Assembly: GCA_030833025.1 (NCBI GenBank)
Contig: JAURHZ010000033.1
Span: forward strand, 1-13,926
Direction: 5' to 3'
Source: Armatimonadota bacterium
GTDB lineage: Bacteria; Armatimonadota; Armatimonadia; Armatimonadales; Armatimonadaceae
DNA length: 13,926 bases
Part shown: positions 13,870 through 13,926 of the stretch, piece by piece
How the letters are laid out: each line of letters starts with the position of its first letter
Numbering within the stretch: the stretch's first letter is position 1
The notes under the pieces: model-generated
The model's database searches: none
Told to the model about the DNA's origin: nothing
Seen by the model: only the letters and a program-made list of their open reading frames with translations
Position numbers and translations under genes: made by a program

Positions 13870-13926
13870 GTTGATCGGACGTAATTTTGCTCCTTCAGAG
13901 CGAACGAAGCGCAGACATTGCAGTGT

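Noticed and set aside
1..13926. tRNA, rRNA, CRISPR arrays, insertion sequences, phage or defence genes
   Set aside because: None was found on reading. The genes are core metabolism, a regulator and pilus assembly, and the only clear internal repeats are the coding Gly/Met tails.

Overview
The window holds nine protein-coding genes, all on the + strand, and no RNA genes, insertion sequences or CRISPR arrays that I can recognise. It probably comes from a diderm (Gram-negative-type) bacterium, because it encodes a PilP-type lipoprotein with a lipobox and the start of a PilQ-type secretin with a signal peptide. The gene set would fit Armatimonadota or a related less-studied phylum, but that is an impression. 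No rRNA or other marker here settles the taxonomy. Both ends cut through genes, so the window may be a whole metagenomic contig.

Region 1 (1-1064) is the C-terminal polymerase domain of DNA polymerase I (polA), closed by a clear intrinsic terminator. Region 2 (1065-5905) starts with a roughly 365-base non-coding stretch carrying a good sigma70-type promoter. It continues with the two subunits of an aerobic class I ribonucleotide reductase in the order nrdB-nrdA, ending in a 14-bp hairpin. The small subunit has a Glu in place of the usual first Asp metal ligand and a Leu at the radical-tyrosine position, the pattern of class Ic (Chlamydia-type, Mn/Fe) enzymes. The large subunit has two ATP-cone-like domains, the first degenerate.

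Region 3 (5940-9237) has its own likely promoter. It encodes a FliA/WhiG-type sigma factor, an exported protein made almost wholly of TPR repeats, and an NAD kinase, tightly packed as one probable operon. Region 4 (9234-13926) begins with a strong promoter whose -35 box overlaps the nadK stop codon. It encodes the type IV pilus alignment complex pilM-pilN-pilO-pilP-pilQ: cytoplasmic actin-like PilM, inner-membrane PilN and PilO, the PilP lipoprotein linker, and the secretin PilQ. The pilQ reading frame stops after 150 codons, a few tens of bases before the window end, probably through a frameshift.

The most unusual signals are in region 4. PilN and PilO end in glycine/methionine-rich tails that share a 20-residue block identical in protein but different at 10 of 15 degenerate codons. 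PilP also ends in a Gly/Met repeat tail, and PilM carries a roughly 75-residue acidic, proline-rich insertion. Together they suggest an alignment complex with an extra set of low-complexity modules.
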